NCBI RefSeq assembly: GCF_023073315.1
Contig: NZ_JADPJH010000033.1
Span: 819,088-883,087, forward strand
Length of the DNA: 64,000 nucleotides
Source of the DNA: Bradyrhizobium sp. 1
Lineage (GTDB): Bacteria; Pseudomonadota; Alphaproteobacteria; Rhizobiales; Xanthobacteraceae
Direction: 5' to 3'
Shown here: piece after piece, positions 17,314-26,233 of the stretch
How positions within the stretch are numbered: the first letter of the stretch is position 1
Layout: the number at the start of each line of letters is the position of its first letter
Made by a program: the position numbers and the translations under genes
Notes under the pieces: model-generated
What the model was told of the DNA's origin: nothing
Databases searched by the model: none
The model's input: only the letters and a program-made list of their open reading frames with translations

Positions 17314-17703
17314 TCAGCCCTTGGCGTCGCAGGCCCAGGCGCGGATCACGCATTCCTTGCCGCCGTATTTGTAGCATTCGCGCGTGGCGGCGTTGAGCGT
17401 GGCGGAGATCTTCGGCTTGACGGCATAGCCATAGGCGCCGCAAGGATTGGACAGATCGACCGACATCGCGGCGCAGGCGCGCTTCATCGTCACGGTCGTG
17501 CAATCGCCCTTGCACTGCTTCTGCGCCGCGGCCCGGGCCTCGTGCTCGGCGCCGTAGTCGAAGGCCTGGCCATAGGCCCCGCATTTGCCAACCGCAATGG
17601 CGCCGGCGGCATGCGCATCCGTGATGTGGCGGGCGCCCGCGATACAGACGGACAGCACAAAGAAAAACATCGCGCAACGGCGCGCGACGACGTTCGAAGT
17701 CAT
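17314..17703 (-). CDS. Exported DUF4189-like protein
   Basis: 129 aa. A signal peptide covers about residues 1-32. The mature part has six or more cysteines and two repeats of the pattern CGAYGxAxxYG...A...C, as in DUF4189 proteins of Rhizobiales (GKCGAYGQAFDYG and NPCGAYGYAVKPK). Disulfide pairing in the periplasm is likely. Function unknown. The gene is monocistronic. Confidence 0.7.
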   Translation of the reverse strand: MTSNVVARRCAMFFFVLSVCIAGARHITDAHAAGAIAVGKCGAYGQAFDYGAEHEARAAAQKQCKGDCTTVTMKRACAAMSVDLSNPCGAYGYAVKPKISATLNAATRECYKYGGKECVIRAWACDAKG

Positions 17704-17801
17704 GGAAAAACCCCTCCCCCAAGGCAGGTGAAGGTGACTGTAAGCCGGTGGTCGTTTCCAGATGGTGAACGGGGGATTGAAATCGGCGACTTGGGAGATG
17801 C

Positions 17802-17890
17802 CGTAGGGTGGGCAAAGGCTCGAAGCGCCGTGCCCACCATCTATCCACTATCGAAAATTGGTGGGCACGCTTCGCTTTGCCCACCCTACG
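17802..17890. repeat. Intergenic inverted repeat, family 2 (GTAGGGTGGGC)
   Basis: Perfect 16-bp outer arms, CGTAGGGTGGGCAAAG (17802-17817) and CTTTGCCCACCCTACG (17875-17890), continue inward with imperfect pairing (CGTGCCCACCA against TGGTGGGCACG). The element ends 3 nt from the stop codon of the MobA-like fusion gene, so it can fold in that mRNA's 3' end. A relative lies at 51738-51850. Confidence 0.8.
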
Positions 17891-17893
17891 GCG

Positions 17894-19498
17894 CTATCCG
17901 CGCCTTGCCGCTTCCAAGGCCTGCGGCGTGTCGATGTCGAGGAACGCGCTTTCGCCGTCGACGGGCACTTCGGCCACCGCCTCGGTGTGCTTGGCAATCA
18001 AATGCCGCGCACCGATGTCGCCGTCGAGCGTCATCAACTCCCTGAAGAAGCGGCGTGACCATAGCACGGGATTGCCGCGGCGGCCTTCACTGACGGGCAC
18101 GACGATGAGATTGCCGCGGTCCGGCGCAAAGCCGTCGATGAGACGGTCGATCAAGCCCGCGTCGATCAGCGGCATGTCGCCGAGACAAACCACGGCGCCG
18201 TCGCTAGCTTCGGACACGGCCGCGATGCCTGATTTGACCGAGCTTGCGATGCCGCCGGCGAAATCCGGGTTTTTGACGAAACGCACCTTCAGGCCTTGCA
18301 GCGCTTGCTCGACCAGCTCGGTCTGATGACCGGTGACGACGATCACCTCGGAGGCCTTCGAGGCTAGCGCCTGCTCGGTCGCGATCCGCACCAGCTTCTT
18401 GCCGTCGAGCTCGGCGAGCAGCTTGTTCGGTCCGCCCATCCGGGTCGAGCGTCCCGCCGCGAGCACGATGGCCGCGATATGGCTGTTGCCCTCGATCTCC
18501 GGCTCGGCGCGCGGCTGCGGCCGCGTCACGATCTCCATGAGAAGTCCGCCGACGCCCATGCCCATCAGCTCGGAACGCGTGACTTTGATACCGGCGAGCA
18601 GCCGCATCAGCACCCAATCAAACCCGTTCTCGACTGGCGAGCGCGCGCAGCCCGGCGCGCCCAGCACCGGCACGCCGCCGGCGCGCGCGATCAGCAGGAG
18701 ATTGCCGGGATCGACCGGCATGCCGAAATGCTCGATCTCGCCGCCGATCTCGGTCACGGCCGCCGGGATCACGTCGCGGCGGTCGGCGATCGCGGAGGCC
18801 CCGAACACGATCACAAGCTCGGCGCCGAGCGCGAGCAATTCCTTGATCGCCGCCGACAGCGCGCGTTCGTCGTGCTGAACCCGCCGCTCGGCGATGATCT
18901 TGGCGCCGGCCGGTTCGAGCCGATCGGCCGTGACGCGCAGCGTCTTGTCGACCACCTTGGAGGACAGGCCCGGCAGCAGCGTCGAGACGATACCGACGCG
19001 CTTGATCGTGTAAGGCGCGATCTTCAGGACATCCTTGCCGGCCGCCATCACCGCGGCATCGCGCAGATTTCCTTCGACGCCGAACGGGATGATCTTGACG
19101 GTCCCGACCATCTCGCCCTCGACCACCGGCTTGTAGGCGGTGAGCGTGGCGAACGTGATGGCCTCGTCGATATTGTTGATGCGGTCGACCGCGGCGCGGT
19201 CGATCACCAGCACGCCCGGGCGCGCGGCGAACAGATTGGCGCGGCCGGTGAATGCGCGCTCGACATGGATGCCCTCGCCGCCGACGGCGAGCGCGATGCT
19301 GGCGGCTGCGACGTCCTCGGAGACGTCGCCCTCTTCCATCCGCACCACCACGACGTCCTTGATGCCGGCGCGCTCCAGCGCATCGACCTCGGCAGGGCCA
19401 ATCGTCGTGCCTTTCTTCAGCACCAGCGCACCCTGACGCAGGGTGTGGACGGTCACCCCGCCGATCGCATCCTTGGGGCTCGCCGGTCCGAATTTCAT
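17894..19498 (-). CDS. Molybdopterin-binding / MobA-like nucleotidyltransferase fusion
   Basis: 534 aa. The N-terminal part (about 1-335) is a MoeA/MogA-like molybdopterin-binding region (VFGASAIADRRDVIPAAV, VPVLGAPGCARSPVENGFD). The C-terminal part (about 345-534) is a MobA/MocA nucleotidyltransferase with IVLAAGRSTRMGGPNKLL and CLGDMPLID. Together they should attach a nucleotide (probably CMP, giving MCD) to the molybdenum cofactor for a xanthine-oxidase-family enzyme. It overlaps the XdhC-like gene by 4 nt and is the last gene of the cox-type cluster. The much longer frame upstream of this start is not used. Confidence 0.85.
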   Translation of the reverse strand: MKFGPASPKDAIGGVTVHTLRQGALVLKKGTTIGPAEVDALERAGIKDVVVVRMEEGDVSEDVAAASIALAVGGEGIHVERAFTGRANLFAARPGVLVIDRAAVDRINNIDEAITFATLTAYKPVVEGEMVGTVKIIPFGVEGNLRDAAVMAAGKDVLKIAPYTIKRVGIVSTLLPGLSSKVVDKTLRVTADRLEPAGAKIIAERRVQHDERALSAAIKELLALGAELVIVFGASAIADRRDVIPAAVTEIGGEIEHFGMPVDPGNLLLIARAGGVPVLGAPGCARSPVENGFDWVLMRLLAGIKVTRSELMGMGVGGLLMEIVTRPQPRAEPEIEGNSHIAAIVLAAGRSTRMGGPNKLLAELDGKKLVRIATEQALASKASEVIVVTGHQTELVEQALQGLKVRFVKNPDFAGGIASSVKSGIAAVSEASDGAVVCLGDMPLIDAGLIDRLIDGFAPDRGNLIVVPVSEGRRGNPVLWSRRFFRELMTLDGDIGARHLIAKHTEAVAEVPVDGESAFLDIDTPQALEAARRG

Positions 19499-20196
19499 GC
19501 CGCTTCTTCTTTTTCTTTGGGCGGTAGCCGAAGCACCGCCGTGATCTCGGCCATGATCGACACCGCGATCTCGGACGGCGAGACCGCGCCGATCGCGAGC
19601 CCAATTGGCGCATGGATGCGCGCGATGTCGGTATCCTTCGCGCCCTGCGCCCGCAGCCGGTCGCCGCGCTTGGCGTGCGTTTTCCGCGAGCCGAGCGCGC
19701 CGATATAGAAACAATTGCGCTCGAAAGCGTGCAGCAGCGCGGGATCGTCGATCTTGGGATCGTGCGTCACCGCGACGAAAGCCGTGTAGGCATCGACGTT
19801 GAGCGGCGGCAGCGCCGTGTCGGGCCATTCGGCAACCAGGGGAATGTCGGGAAAGCGCTCCGGGCTCGCAAAGGCCGTGCGCGGGTCGACCACGGTGACG
19901 TCATAACCGAGCGAACGCGCCAGCGGCGCCAGGGCCTGGCTGATATGGACCGCCCCGACGATGACGAGCTTTGCGGTCGGCGCGTAGACGTTGAGGAACA
20001 GCTTCTTGCCGCCGGCCTCGACATTGCCGCTCTTGCCCATGCGAAGCTGCTTGTCGAGTTCGGCGCGCAGCGGGTCCTTGGCGAAATCCGCTGATTTCAC
20101 CAGGCGCTGCTCGCCGTTCTCGGTGTCGGTGACCAGGATCGCCGGGCGGCGCGCGGCGCGCTCGGCGTTGAGTTCGTGCAAAATTGCGAGCTTCAC
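19495..20196 (-). CDS. XdhC family protein, Rossmann (C-terminal) part
   Basis: 233 aa from a GTG start. It has the XdhC C-terminal Rossmann domain: KLVIVGAVHISQALAPLARSLGYDVTVVDPR (about 95-125), FVAVTHDPKIDDPAL, YIGALGSRKTHAKR, then IGLAIGAVSPSEIAVSIMAEI. XdhC proteins hold the sulfurated molybdenum cofactor and insert it into the hydroxylase. The N-terminal XdhC domain is a separate gene ending 2 nt upstream. The GTG was chosen because the upstream frame overlaps that gene. Confidence 0.85.
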   Translation of the reverse strand: MKLAILHELNAERAARRPAILVTDTENGEQRLVKSADFAKDPLRAELDKQLRMGKSGNVEAGGKKLFLNVYAPTAKLVIVGAVHISQALAPLARSLGYDVTVVDPRTAFASPERFPDIPLVAEWPDTALPPLNVDAYTAFVAVTHDPKIDDPALLHAFERNCFYIGALGSRKTHAKRGDRLRAQGAKDTDIARIHAPIGLAIGAVSPSEIAVSIMAEITAVLRLPPKEKEEAA

Positions 20197-20198
20197 GG

Positions 20199-20522
20199 CT
20201 AGCCGACCTTCTCGACGAAGACGCGGATGGTGCCGCCGCAAGACAGCCCGACATTCCAGGCGGTCTCGTCGGCGACGCCGAATTCCAGCATCCTCGGCTT
20301 GCCACTCTGGATCACGTCCATGGCCTCGGTGACCACGGCGCCCTCGACGCAGCCGCCGGAGACCGACCCTAAGAACGTGCCCTCGTCGTTGATGACGAGG
20401 CTCGAGCCCGCCGGGCGCGGCGCCGAGCCCCAGGTCTCCACGACAGTCGCCAGCGCGACGCCACGGCCGGCCTTTTGCCAGTCCTCCGCCGCCTTCAGAA
20501 TATCCTCGTCGCGATCGAGCAT
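20199..20522 (-). CDS. XdhC/CoxI N-terminal domain protein
   Basis: 107 aa. It carries only the N-terminal XdhC_CoxI domain: LATVVETWGSAPRPAGSSLVI and FLGSVSGGCVEGAVVTEA, ending with LSCGGTIRVFVE. In many bacteria this is fused to the Rossmann part; here the two are separate genes 2 nt apart and probably form one functional unit for cofactor sulfuration and insertion. It follows coxE by 11 nt. Confidence 0.83.
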   Translation of the reverse strand: MLDRDEDILKAAEDWQKAGRGVALATVVETWGSAPRPAGSSLVINDEGTFLGSVSGGCVEGAVVTEAMDVIQSGKPRMLEFGVADETAWNVGLSCGGTIRVFVEKVG

Positions 20523-20533
20523 GGCTTTGCCTC

Positions 20534-21736
20534 TCAGGCTGCGGAGCGGATCAGGCTGCGGTGATGCGGCGGCAGCGGCCGGGAGAGCGTGCTGATCAGC
20601 TCGTGAATTGAACTCAAATTATGCACGGGACGGAATTCGTCAACGTGCGGGAGCATCATTTTGATGCCCTGCGCCTTGGCCTCGAAGCCGCCGAACCGCA
20701 GCAGCGGGTTGAGCCAGATCAGCCGCCGGCAGGAACGGTGCAGCCGGTCCATCTCGAAGGCGAGCTTGGAATCGGCCTCCCGCTCCAGCCCGTCGGAGAT
20801 CAACAGCACGATGGCGCCCTGGCTCAGCACGCGCCGCGCCCACAATTTGTTGAAGTTGTGCAGCGACGCCGAGATCCGGGTGCCGCCGGCCCAGTCCTCG
20901 ACCGAGGCCGAGCAGCTCGCCAGCGCCTCGTCAGGGTCCCGCTGGCGCAGCGCGCGGGTGACGTTGGTGAGGCGGGTGCCGAACAGGAACACCGAGACGC
21001 GCTTACGGGCGTCGCCGACGGCGTGGAGAAAATGCAGGAACAGGCGGGTGTACTCGCTCATCGAGCCCGAGATATCGAGCAGCGCCACGATCGGCGCCGG
21101 TTTCTCGATCCGCCCGAGGCGATGGACGTCGATGATCTCGCCGCCGGTCCGCAGGGAGGCGCGCAGCGTGCGGCGCAGGTCGAGACGAAGCCCGCGCGGA
21201 TCGGGCCGGTGCCGGCGCGTGAGAAGCTCGGCCTGCGGCAGCCGCATCCGCTCGATCGCGCGGAGCGCTTCGGTGATCTCGGCCGCGCTCATCTGCGCGA
21301 AATCCTTCTTCTGAAGGATTTCCTTGTCGGAGACCGACAGGCGCAAATCCTGCTCCTGATGCTGCGGCGTCTCCGTCATGCGCGGCTGCGACATCGCCTC
21401 CTGCACGCGGCGGGAGCCTGCCTGCGGCTTCTTCTTGGCCTGCTCCGGCAGCGGCACCGAATCCAGCATGTGCTTCCATTCTTCCGAGGCGCGGAAGAAC
21501 AGGTTGAAGGCCTGCCTGAAGATCAGCGCATGCTCATGGCGCTTGACGAAGATCGCCTCCAGCGTGGTGAAGACGTCAGCGCGGTTGCCGATGTCGATCA
21601 CCTGCAGCGCGCTCATGGCGTCGATGACCGCACCCGGCCCGACCGGCATGCCCGCCGAACGCAGCGCGCGGGCGAAGCCGACGATGTTGTCGGCGAACTG
21701 CTCGGTCTTGTCGGGCGCGAGGTGGTTGATGGCCAT
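20534..21736 (-). CDS. coxE: VWA domain protein, CoxE-like
   Basis: 400 aa. The C-terminal von Willebrand A domain (about 195-375) has the MIDAS motif LLDISGSMSEYTR (DxSxS). The N-terminal half is helical, with a Gln/Pro/Arg-rich middle. CoxE works with the MoxR ATPase CoxD to mature the Cu/Mo site of form-I CO dehydrogenase; in clusters without CODH the pair serves other molybdenum hydroxylases. The MoxR gene is upstream, with a small repeat between them. Confidence 0.85.
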   Translation of the reverse strand: MAINHLAPDKTEQFADNIVGFARALRSAGMPVGPGAVIDAMSALQVIDIGNRADVFTTLEAIFVKRHEHALIFRQAFNLFFRASEEWKHMLDSVPLPEQAKKKPQAGSRRVQEAMSQPRMTETPQHQEQDLRLSVSDKEILQKKDFAQMSAAEITEALRAIERMRLPQAELLTRRHRPDPRGLRLDLRRTLRASLRTGGEIIDVHRLGRIEKPAPIVALLDISGSMSEYTRLFLHFLHAVGDARKRVSVFLFGTRLTNVTRALRQRDPDEALASCSASVEDWAGGTRISASLHNFNKLWARRVLSQGAIVLLISDGLEREADSKLAFEMDRLHRSCRRLIWLNPLLRFGGFEAKAQGIKMMLPHVDEFRPVHNLSSIHELISTLSRPLPPHHRSLIRSAA

Positions 21737-21754
21737 GTCTCAACACTCTCAGTC

Positions 21755-21793
21755 GTCATTCCGGTTAGCGCTACGTGCGCCCGGGAATGACGA
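21755..21793. repeat. Intergenic inverted repeat, family 1, second copy
   Basis: Arms CGTCATTCC (21755-21763) and GGAATGACG (21785-21793) lie in the gap between coxD and coxE. The middle (GGTTAGCGCTACGTGCGCCC) differs from the copy at 17249, but the outer arms match apart from the end base. It would form a hairpin inside the cox mRNA. Confidence 0.65.
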
Positions 21794-21794
21794 G

Positions 21795-22715
21795 CTAGTC
21801 GCTCGTCGCTTCCTTCAGCACCTTCTGCAGGGTGTCGCCCTGCATGCGGGTGATGTCGTCCTGATACTTGAGCAGCGCGCCCAGCGTATCGCCGACCACC
21901 TGCGGGGTCAGCGAGCGGGCGTCGAGCTCCGACAGCGCAGTGGCCCAGTCGATGGTCTCGGCGACGCCAGGGGACTTGTAGAAATCCTGGTTACGCAGCG
22001 CCTGCACGAAACGCACGACCTGCTGCGACAGCTTTGCGGAGATGCCGGGTACGCGTGACTTGACGATGGCGAGCTCGCGCTCGGCGGCGGGATAATCGAC
22101 CCAATGATAGAGACAACGCCGCTTCAGCGCGTCGTGGATCTCGCGGGTGCGATTGGAGGTGATGATGACGATCGGCGGGTGCGGCGCCTTCACGGTGCCG
22201 AATTCGGGGATGGTCACCTGGAAGTCGCTGAGGATTTCCAGGAGATACGCCTCGAACGCCTCGTCGGCGCGGTCGAGCTCGTCGATCAGCAGCACCGGTG
22301 GTCCCGCAACGTCGGGCTCCAGCGCCTGAAGCAGCGGCCGCTTGATCATGTAGCGGTCGGCAAAAATGTCGCTCGAGAGCTGGTCGCGATCGGTATCGCC
22401 GGCGGCTTCCGCCATCCGGATCGCGATCATCTGCGCAGCGCTGTTCCACTCGTAGACGGCTGAGGAAACGTCGAGGCCCTCATAGCACTGGAGGCGGATC
22501 AGCTTCCGCCCCAGCGCGGCCGACAACACTTTTGCGATCTCGGTCTTGCCGACGCCGGCCTCGCCCTCGAGAAACAGAGGCCGGCCCATGCGCAGCGACA
22601 GGTAGGTCACCGTGGCCAGCGATCGCTCGGCGAGATAACCGCGCGAAGTGAGAAGTTCGAGCATCGCATCGACCGATGCCGGCAGGGCACCGGAAGTATT
22701 GGTCGCTGAAGTCAT
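21795..22715 (-). CDS. coxD: MoxR family AAA+ ATPase, CoxD-like
   Basis: 306 aa. Walker A is EGEAGVGKTEIAKVL (about 52-66), Walker B is LLIDELDRADEAFEAYLLE, and sensor 1 is IIITSNRTREIHDALKRRC. This is the MoxR pattern. In CO dehydrogenase clusters CoxD is a membrane-associated chaperone that helps build the [CuSMoO2] site together with the VWA protein CoxE. Here it precedes coxE and follows coxM, with 61 nt in between. Confidence 0.87.
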   Translation of the reverse strand: MTSATNTSGALPASVDAMLELLTSRGYLAERSLATVTYLSLRMGRPLFLEGEAGVGKTEIAKVLSAALGRKLIRLQCYEGLDVSSAVYEWNSAAQMIAIRMAEAAGDTDRDQLSSDIFADRYMIKRPLLQALEPDVAGPPVLLIDELDRADEAFEAYLLEILSDFQVTIPEFGTVKAPHPPIVIITSNRTREIHDALKRRCLYHWVDYPAAERELAIVKSRVPGISAKLSQQVVRFVQALRNQDFYKSPGVAETIDWATALSELDARSLTPQVVGDTLGALLKYQDDITRMQGDTLQKVLKEATSD

Positions 22716-22776
22716 GAAAGACCAGTCTCGTTTATGCCCTCACGGGGCAAGTCTTGTGCCGGGGAGTGAGGTCACC

Positions 22777-23583
22777 TCACTCCTTGGCGTTGGCGGCATC
22801 AAGGGCGCGCCGCGTCAGCACCCCGATGAGATGTGCGCGGTATTCGGCACTGCCGTGGATGTCGCTGTTGAGCCCGTCCGCCGGCACCTCGATGCCTTCG
22901 AGAGCCTTCGAAGCAAAACGCTTCTTCAACGCTTCCTCGAACGCTTCGACCCGGAACACGCCATCCGAGCCGGCGCCTGTAACGGCGACGCGCACGTCCG
23001 ACGGACGTCGCGCCACGAACACGCCGACCAGCGCGTAGCGCGAGGCCTGGTTGCGGAACTTGACGTAGGCGGCCTTCTTCGGCAGCGGGAACATCACTTT
23101 GGTGATGATCTCGTCGGCTTCGAGCGCCGTCGTGAACAGCCCCTGGAAATATTCCTCAGCCTTGAGGCGGCGCTTGTTGGTGACGATGGTGGCGCCGAGC
23201 GCGAGCACCGCAGCAGGATAGTCCGCGGTCGGATCGTTGTTTGCGAGCGAACCACCGATCGTGCCCTTGTGGCGCACGGCGGGATCGCCGATTCCGCCGG
23301 CAAGGCTCGCCAGCGCCGGAATGGCTTCACCGACGATCGCAGAGCCCGCGACCTCGGCATGCTTGGCGGTCGCGCCGATCACCAGCGCGCGGCCCTTCAT
23401 CTCGATCGTGTTGAGCCCCTCGATATGGGAGAGGTCGACCAGATGCGGGGGGCTGGCGAGACGCTGCTTCATGACGGGAATCAGCGTGTGGCCGCCGGCG
23501 ACCAGCTTGGCGTCTTCGTTCTTCACCAGAAGGTTGGCGGCCTGCCGCACGGTCCCGGGGCGATGGTATTTGAATTCGTACAT
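22777..23583 (-). CDS. coxM: FAD-binding medium subunit of a xanthine-oxidase-family enzyme
   Basis: 268 aa. FAD-binding motifs are AGGHTLIPVMKQR (about 31-43) and TIGGSLANNDPTADYPA (about 109-125), followed by the CO-dehydrogenase flavoprotein C-terminal domain. It carries electrons from the [2Fe-2S] subunit to the acceptor. It starts 33 nt after the coxS stop. A large molybdenum subunit gene would be expected next to it but is absent. Confidence 0.88.
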   Translation of the reverse strand: MYEFKYHRPGTVRQAANLLVKNEDAKLVAGGHTLIPVMKQRLASPPHLVDLSHIEGLNTIEMKGRALVIGATAKHAEVAGSAIVGEAIPALASLAGGIGDPAVRHKGTIGGSLANNDPTADYPAAVLALGATIVTNKRRLKAEEYFQGLFTTALEADEIITKVMFPLPKKAAYVKFRNQASRYALVGVFVARRPSDVRVAVTGAGSDGVFRVEAFEEALKKRFASKALEGIEVPADGLNSDIHGSAEYRAHLIGVLTRRALDAANAKE

Positions 23584-23616
23584 CTGAATGTCCTGATCGC
23601 GGAATGCGCGCGCGGT

Positions 23617-24102
23617 TTAGGCGAGGTCGGATTTCGCCATCGCCTTGGCGCCGGCGGAGATCGAGGCGACGATGTTCTGGTAGCCGGTGCAGCGGCAGAG
23701 ATTGCCTTCCAGCTCCTCGCGGATGGTGTGGTCGTCGAGCTCGTTGCCCTTGCGATGGACGATGTCGATCGCGGTCATGATCATGCCCGGCGTGCAGAAG
23801 CCGCACTGCAGGCCATGGTGCTCGCGGAAAGCTTCCTGCATCGGATGCAGCGGCGCACCGTCGGCGGCCAGCCCCTCGATCGTCTTGACCTCATGGCCGT
23901 CGGCCATCACCGCCAGCGTGGTGCAGGACTTCACGGCCTTGCCGTCGAGATGCACGACGCAGGCGCCGCACTGCGAGGTGTCGCAGCCGACATGGGTGCC
24001 GGTCAGGCGCAGATTTTCACGCAGGAACTGCACCAGGAGGGTGCGGGAATCGACGTTGGCCGTAACAGGATTGCCGTTCACGATGAGGGAGATTTTTGCC
24101 AT
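23617..24102 (-). CDS. coxS: [2Fe-2S] small subunit of a xanthine-oxidase-family enzyme
   Basis: 161 aa. The ferredoxin-like cluster motif CDTSQCGACVVHL...C (about 41-62) and the second cluster motif CGFCTPGM...CRCTGYQNI (about 101-140) are both complete, so it can hold two [2Fe-2S] centres. It passes electrons to the FAD subunit. A GTG two codons upstream is an alternative start. The 137 nt between this gene and coxG hold a hairpin and an AT-rich stretch, so it may have its own promoter. Confidence 0.88.
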   Translation of the reverse strand: MAKISLIVNGNPVTANVDSRTLLVQFLRENLRLTGTHVGCDTSQCGACVVHLDGKAVKSCTTLAVMADGHEVKTIEGLAADGAPLHPMQEAFREHHGLQCGFCTPGMIMTAIDIVHRKGNELDDHTIREELEGNLCRCTGYQNIVASISAGAKAMAKSDLA

Positions 24103-24186
24103 AAGCACTCTCTATCAGCGCCCCGACGGGTCCCGTCGAAGCGGTTCTTTCTTATAATTATTCCAACCTATCATATGGGCCATTAT

Positions 24187-24211
24187 GCCCGGGGGCAACA
24201 TCGCCCCGGAC
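24187..24211 (-). terminator. GC-rich hairpin between coxG and coxS
   Basis: GCCCGGGGGC (24187-24196) and GCCCCGGAC (24203-24211) can pair with one bulge just past the coxG stop. No U-run follows on the minus strand. It could attenuate coxG read-through or mark an mRNA processing site. Confidence 0.35.
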
Positions 24212-24239
24212 GCAAGGCGCCATGCCAAAAGGATGGCCT

Positions 24240-24686
24240 TCAGCCCTGTACAGCCTTGGCGAAGTTCGTGAAAAACTCGTCGCCCAGCTTCTTGGCGGCG
24301 CCGTTGATCAGGCGCTGACCGAGCTGCGCCAACTTGCCGCCGATCTGCGCCTCGACCTCATAGGACAAGAGCGTGCCGCCGTCCTTCTCCGCAAGCTTCA
24401 CCACCGCGCCGCCCTTGGCGAAGCCGGCCACGCCGCCCTCGCCTTCGCCTGATATCTTGTAGCCGTTCGGCGGGTCGAGATCGCTGAGTGTGACCTTGCC
24501 CTTGAAGCGCGCCGACACCGGCCCGACCTTCATTTTCGCCGTCGCGCGGAAGCCGCCGTCGTCGGTCTTCTCCAGCTCCTCACAACCGGGGATACAGGCC
24601 TTCAGCACCGCGGGATCGTTGAGCTTCTCCCACACGGCCTCGCGCGGAGCCGCAAGCTGGACTTCGCCGTTCATCGTCATGGCCAT
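24240..24686 (-). CDS. coxG: CoxG-like SRPBCC protein
   Basis: 148 aa. It is a START/SRPBCC fold with the CoxG pattern: MNGEVQLAAPREAVWEKLNDPAVLKACIPGCEELE, then KVGPVSARFKGKVTL and GKLAQLGQRLINGAAKKL. CoxG is proposed to anchor CO dehydrogenase to the membrane or bind a hydrophobic quinone. The Shine-Dalgarno sequence is GGGAGG. It is the first gene of the cluster and is divergent from pcaB. Confidence 0.87.
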   Translation of the reverse strand: MAMTMNGEVQLAAPREAVWEKLNDPAVLKACIPGCEELEKTDDGGFRATAKMKVGPVSARFKGKVTLSDLDPPNGYKISGEGEGGVAGFAKGGAVVKLAEKDGGTLLSYEVEAQIGGKLAQLGQRLINGAAKKLGDEFFTNFAKAVQG

Positions 24687-24858
24687 GGGGGTACCTCCCG
24701 GAATGCGTCACTATAATGCTGCTCAAGTAACGCACGGGGGCCGCAAAGGAAAGGGTGCCCCCCGGTCACGTGCAATGCATATTCGCAGCTGCAAAAAGTC
24801 TTGTGCGGACGGTTTGGGATTGGCACAGCCGGGGCATGGTGATTAGGTCGCGCACAAC

Positions 24859-26214
24859 ATGAGCACAGCCCTCTCCCCCCTGCTCGCGCCGATGCTGTCG
24901 AGCGCGGCCATGCGCGCCGCCTGCGACGACCGGTCCACCCTCCAGAACATGCTCGATTTCGAGGCAGCTCTGGCACGAGCTGAGGCCGCCACGGACGTGA
25001 TTCCCGCGTCCGCCGTGGGGCCGATCGAAGCCGCCTGCAAGGCCGATGCCTTCGACATGGCAGCCCTGGCCGAGGCCGCGACACGATCCGGCAACCTCGC
25101 GATTCCCCTGGTCAAGATGCTGACCGCCGATGTCGGCAAGGCCGATGCGGAGGCGGCGCGCTACGTGCATTGGGGCGCAACCAGCCAGGACGTCATTGAC
25201 ACCGCGACCATGCTGACGCTGCGCGCCGGGATCGATGCGCTGGACGCCGACCTCAGCCGCGCCATCAAGGGTTTTGCCGCGCTGGCGCGCAACCACCGCA
25301 ACACCGCGATGGTGGCACGGACCTGGCTCCAGCACGCGCTGCCGATGCCGTTCGGCCTGAAGGCCGCCGAATATGCCGCGAGTCTCGCCCGTTCCCGCTG
25401 CCGCCTGCGCCGGCTCGCCCGTGAGGGTCTCGCGCTGCAATTCGGTGGCGCCGCCGGCACGCTCGCCGCGCTCGGCGACAAAGGGCTCGCGGTGGCCGAA
25501 CGGCTGGCGCAGGAGCTGAAGCTGCAACTGCCGGAAGCGCCCTGGCACACCCATCGCGACCGGATCGCCGAAGCTGCATCGTGTTTCGCGATTCTCGCCG
25601 GAAGTTGCGGCAAGATCGCCCGCGACGTATCGCTGATGATGCAGACCGATGTCGGCGAAGCCTTCGAGCCCGCCGGCGAAGGCCGCGGCGGCTCCTCGAC
25701 CATGCCGCACAAGCGCAACCCGGTCGCCGCCGCAAGCGCCCTTGGGTGCGCGACCATGGCGCCGCAGCTCGCCGCCACGATTTTTGCCGCACAGGTGCAG
25801 GACCACGAGCGCAGCGCCGGTCCCTGGCACGCGGAATGGCCGACGCTGCCGCAACTGATGCTGGTCACCTCGGGCGCGCTCGCGGCGATCGTCGATATCG
25901 CCGAGGGCCTGGAAGTCGACGCCGCGCGCATGCGCAGCAATCTCGATGCGACGCATGGGCTGATCATGGCGGAAGCTGTGACCTTTGCGCTGGCCGACAG
26001 GATCGGCAAGAGCGACGCGCATCATCTGATCGAGGCCGCCAGCAAGCGCGCGGTCGCCGAGAAGAAGCATCTGCGCGAGGTGCTGTCGGCCGATTCGCAG
26101 GTCACGGCGCATCTGACGCCGGAAAAAATTGCGGCATTGTTCGAGCCGATGGCCTATCAAGGGGCTTCCCAAGCCCTGATCGACCGGCTGCTCGACAGCC
26201 TCGACCGCGAATAA
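24859..26214 (+). CDS. pcaB: 3-carboxy-cis,cis-muconate cycloisomerase
   Basis: 451 aa. It belongs to the fumarase/aspartase superfamily: HWGATSQDVIDTATML (about 96-111), the signature GSSTMPHKRNP (about 277-287) with the catalytic loop Ser, and a C-terminal PcaB-type extension. It turns 3-carboxymuconate from protocatechuate ring cleavage into 4-carboxymuconolactone. The next two genes carry out the following steps. The protocatechuate dioxygenase genes pcaGH are not in the window. Confidence 0.92.
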   Translation: MSTALSPLLAPMLSSAAMRAACDDRSTLQNMLDFEAALARAEAATDVIPASAVGPIEAACKADAFDMAALAEAATRSGNLAIPLVKMLTADVGKADAEAARYVHWGATSQDVIDTATMLTLRAGIDALDADLSRAIKGFAALARNHRNTAMVARTWLQHALPMPFGLKAAEYAASLARSRCRLRRLAREGLALQFGGAAGTLAALGDKGLAVAERLAQELKLQLPEAPWHTHRDRIAEAASCFAILAGSCGKIARDVSLMMQTDVGEAFEPAGEGRGGSSTMPHKRNPVAAASALGCATMAPQLAATIFAAQVQDHERSAGPWHAEWPTLPQLMLVTSGALAAIVDIAEGLEVDAARMRSNLDATHGLIMAEAVTFALADRIGKSDAHHLIEAASKRAVAEKKHLREVLSADSQVTAHLTPEKIAALFEPMAYQGASQALIDRLLDSLDRE

Positions 26215-26233
26215 GATACGACGGAGACGCCGC

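Noticed and set aside
19495..19828. Longer N-terminus (644 aa) for the molybdopterin/MobA fusion protein
   Set aside because: The extra 110 residues are an out-of-frame reading of the XdhC-like gene; the true ATG overlaps that gene's stop by 4 nt.
22648..24318. 556-codon plus-strand frame opposite coxD-coxM-coxS
   Set aside because: It covers three genes with complete cofactor motifs on the minus strand and has no recognisable domain; it is a codon-bias shadow.
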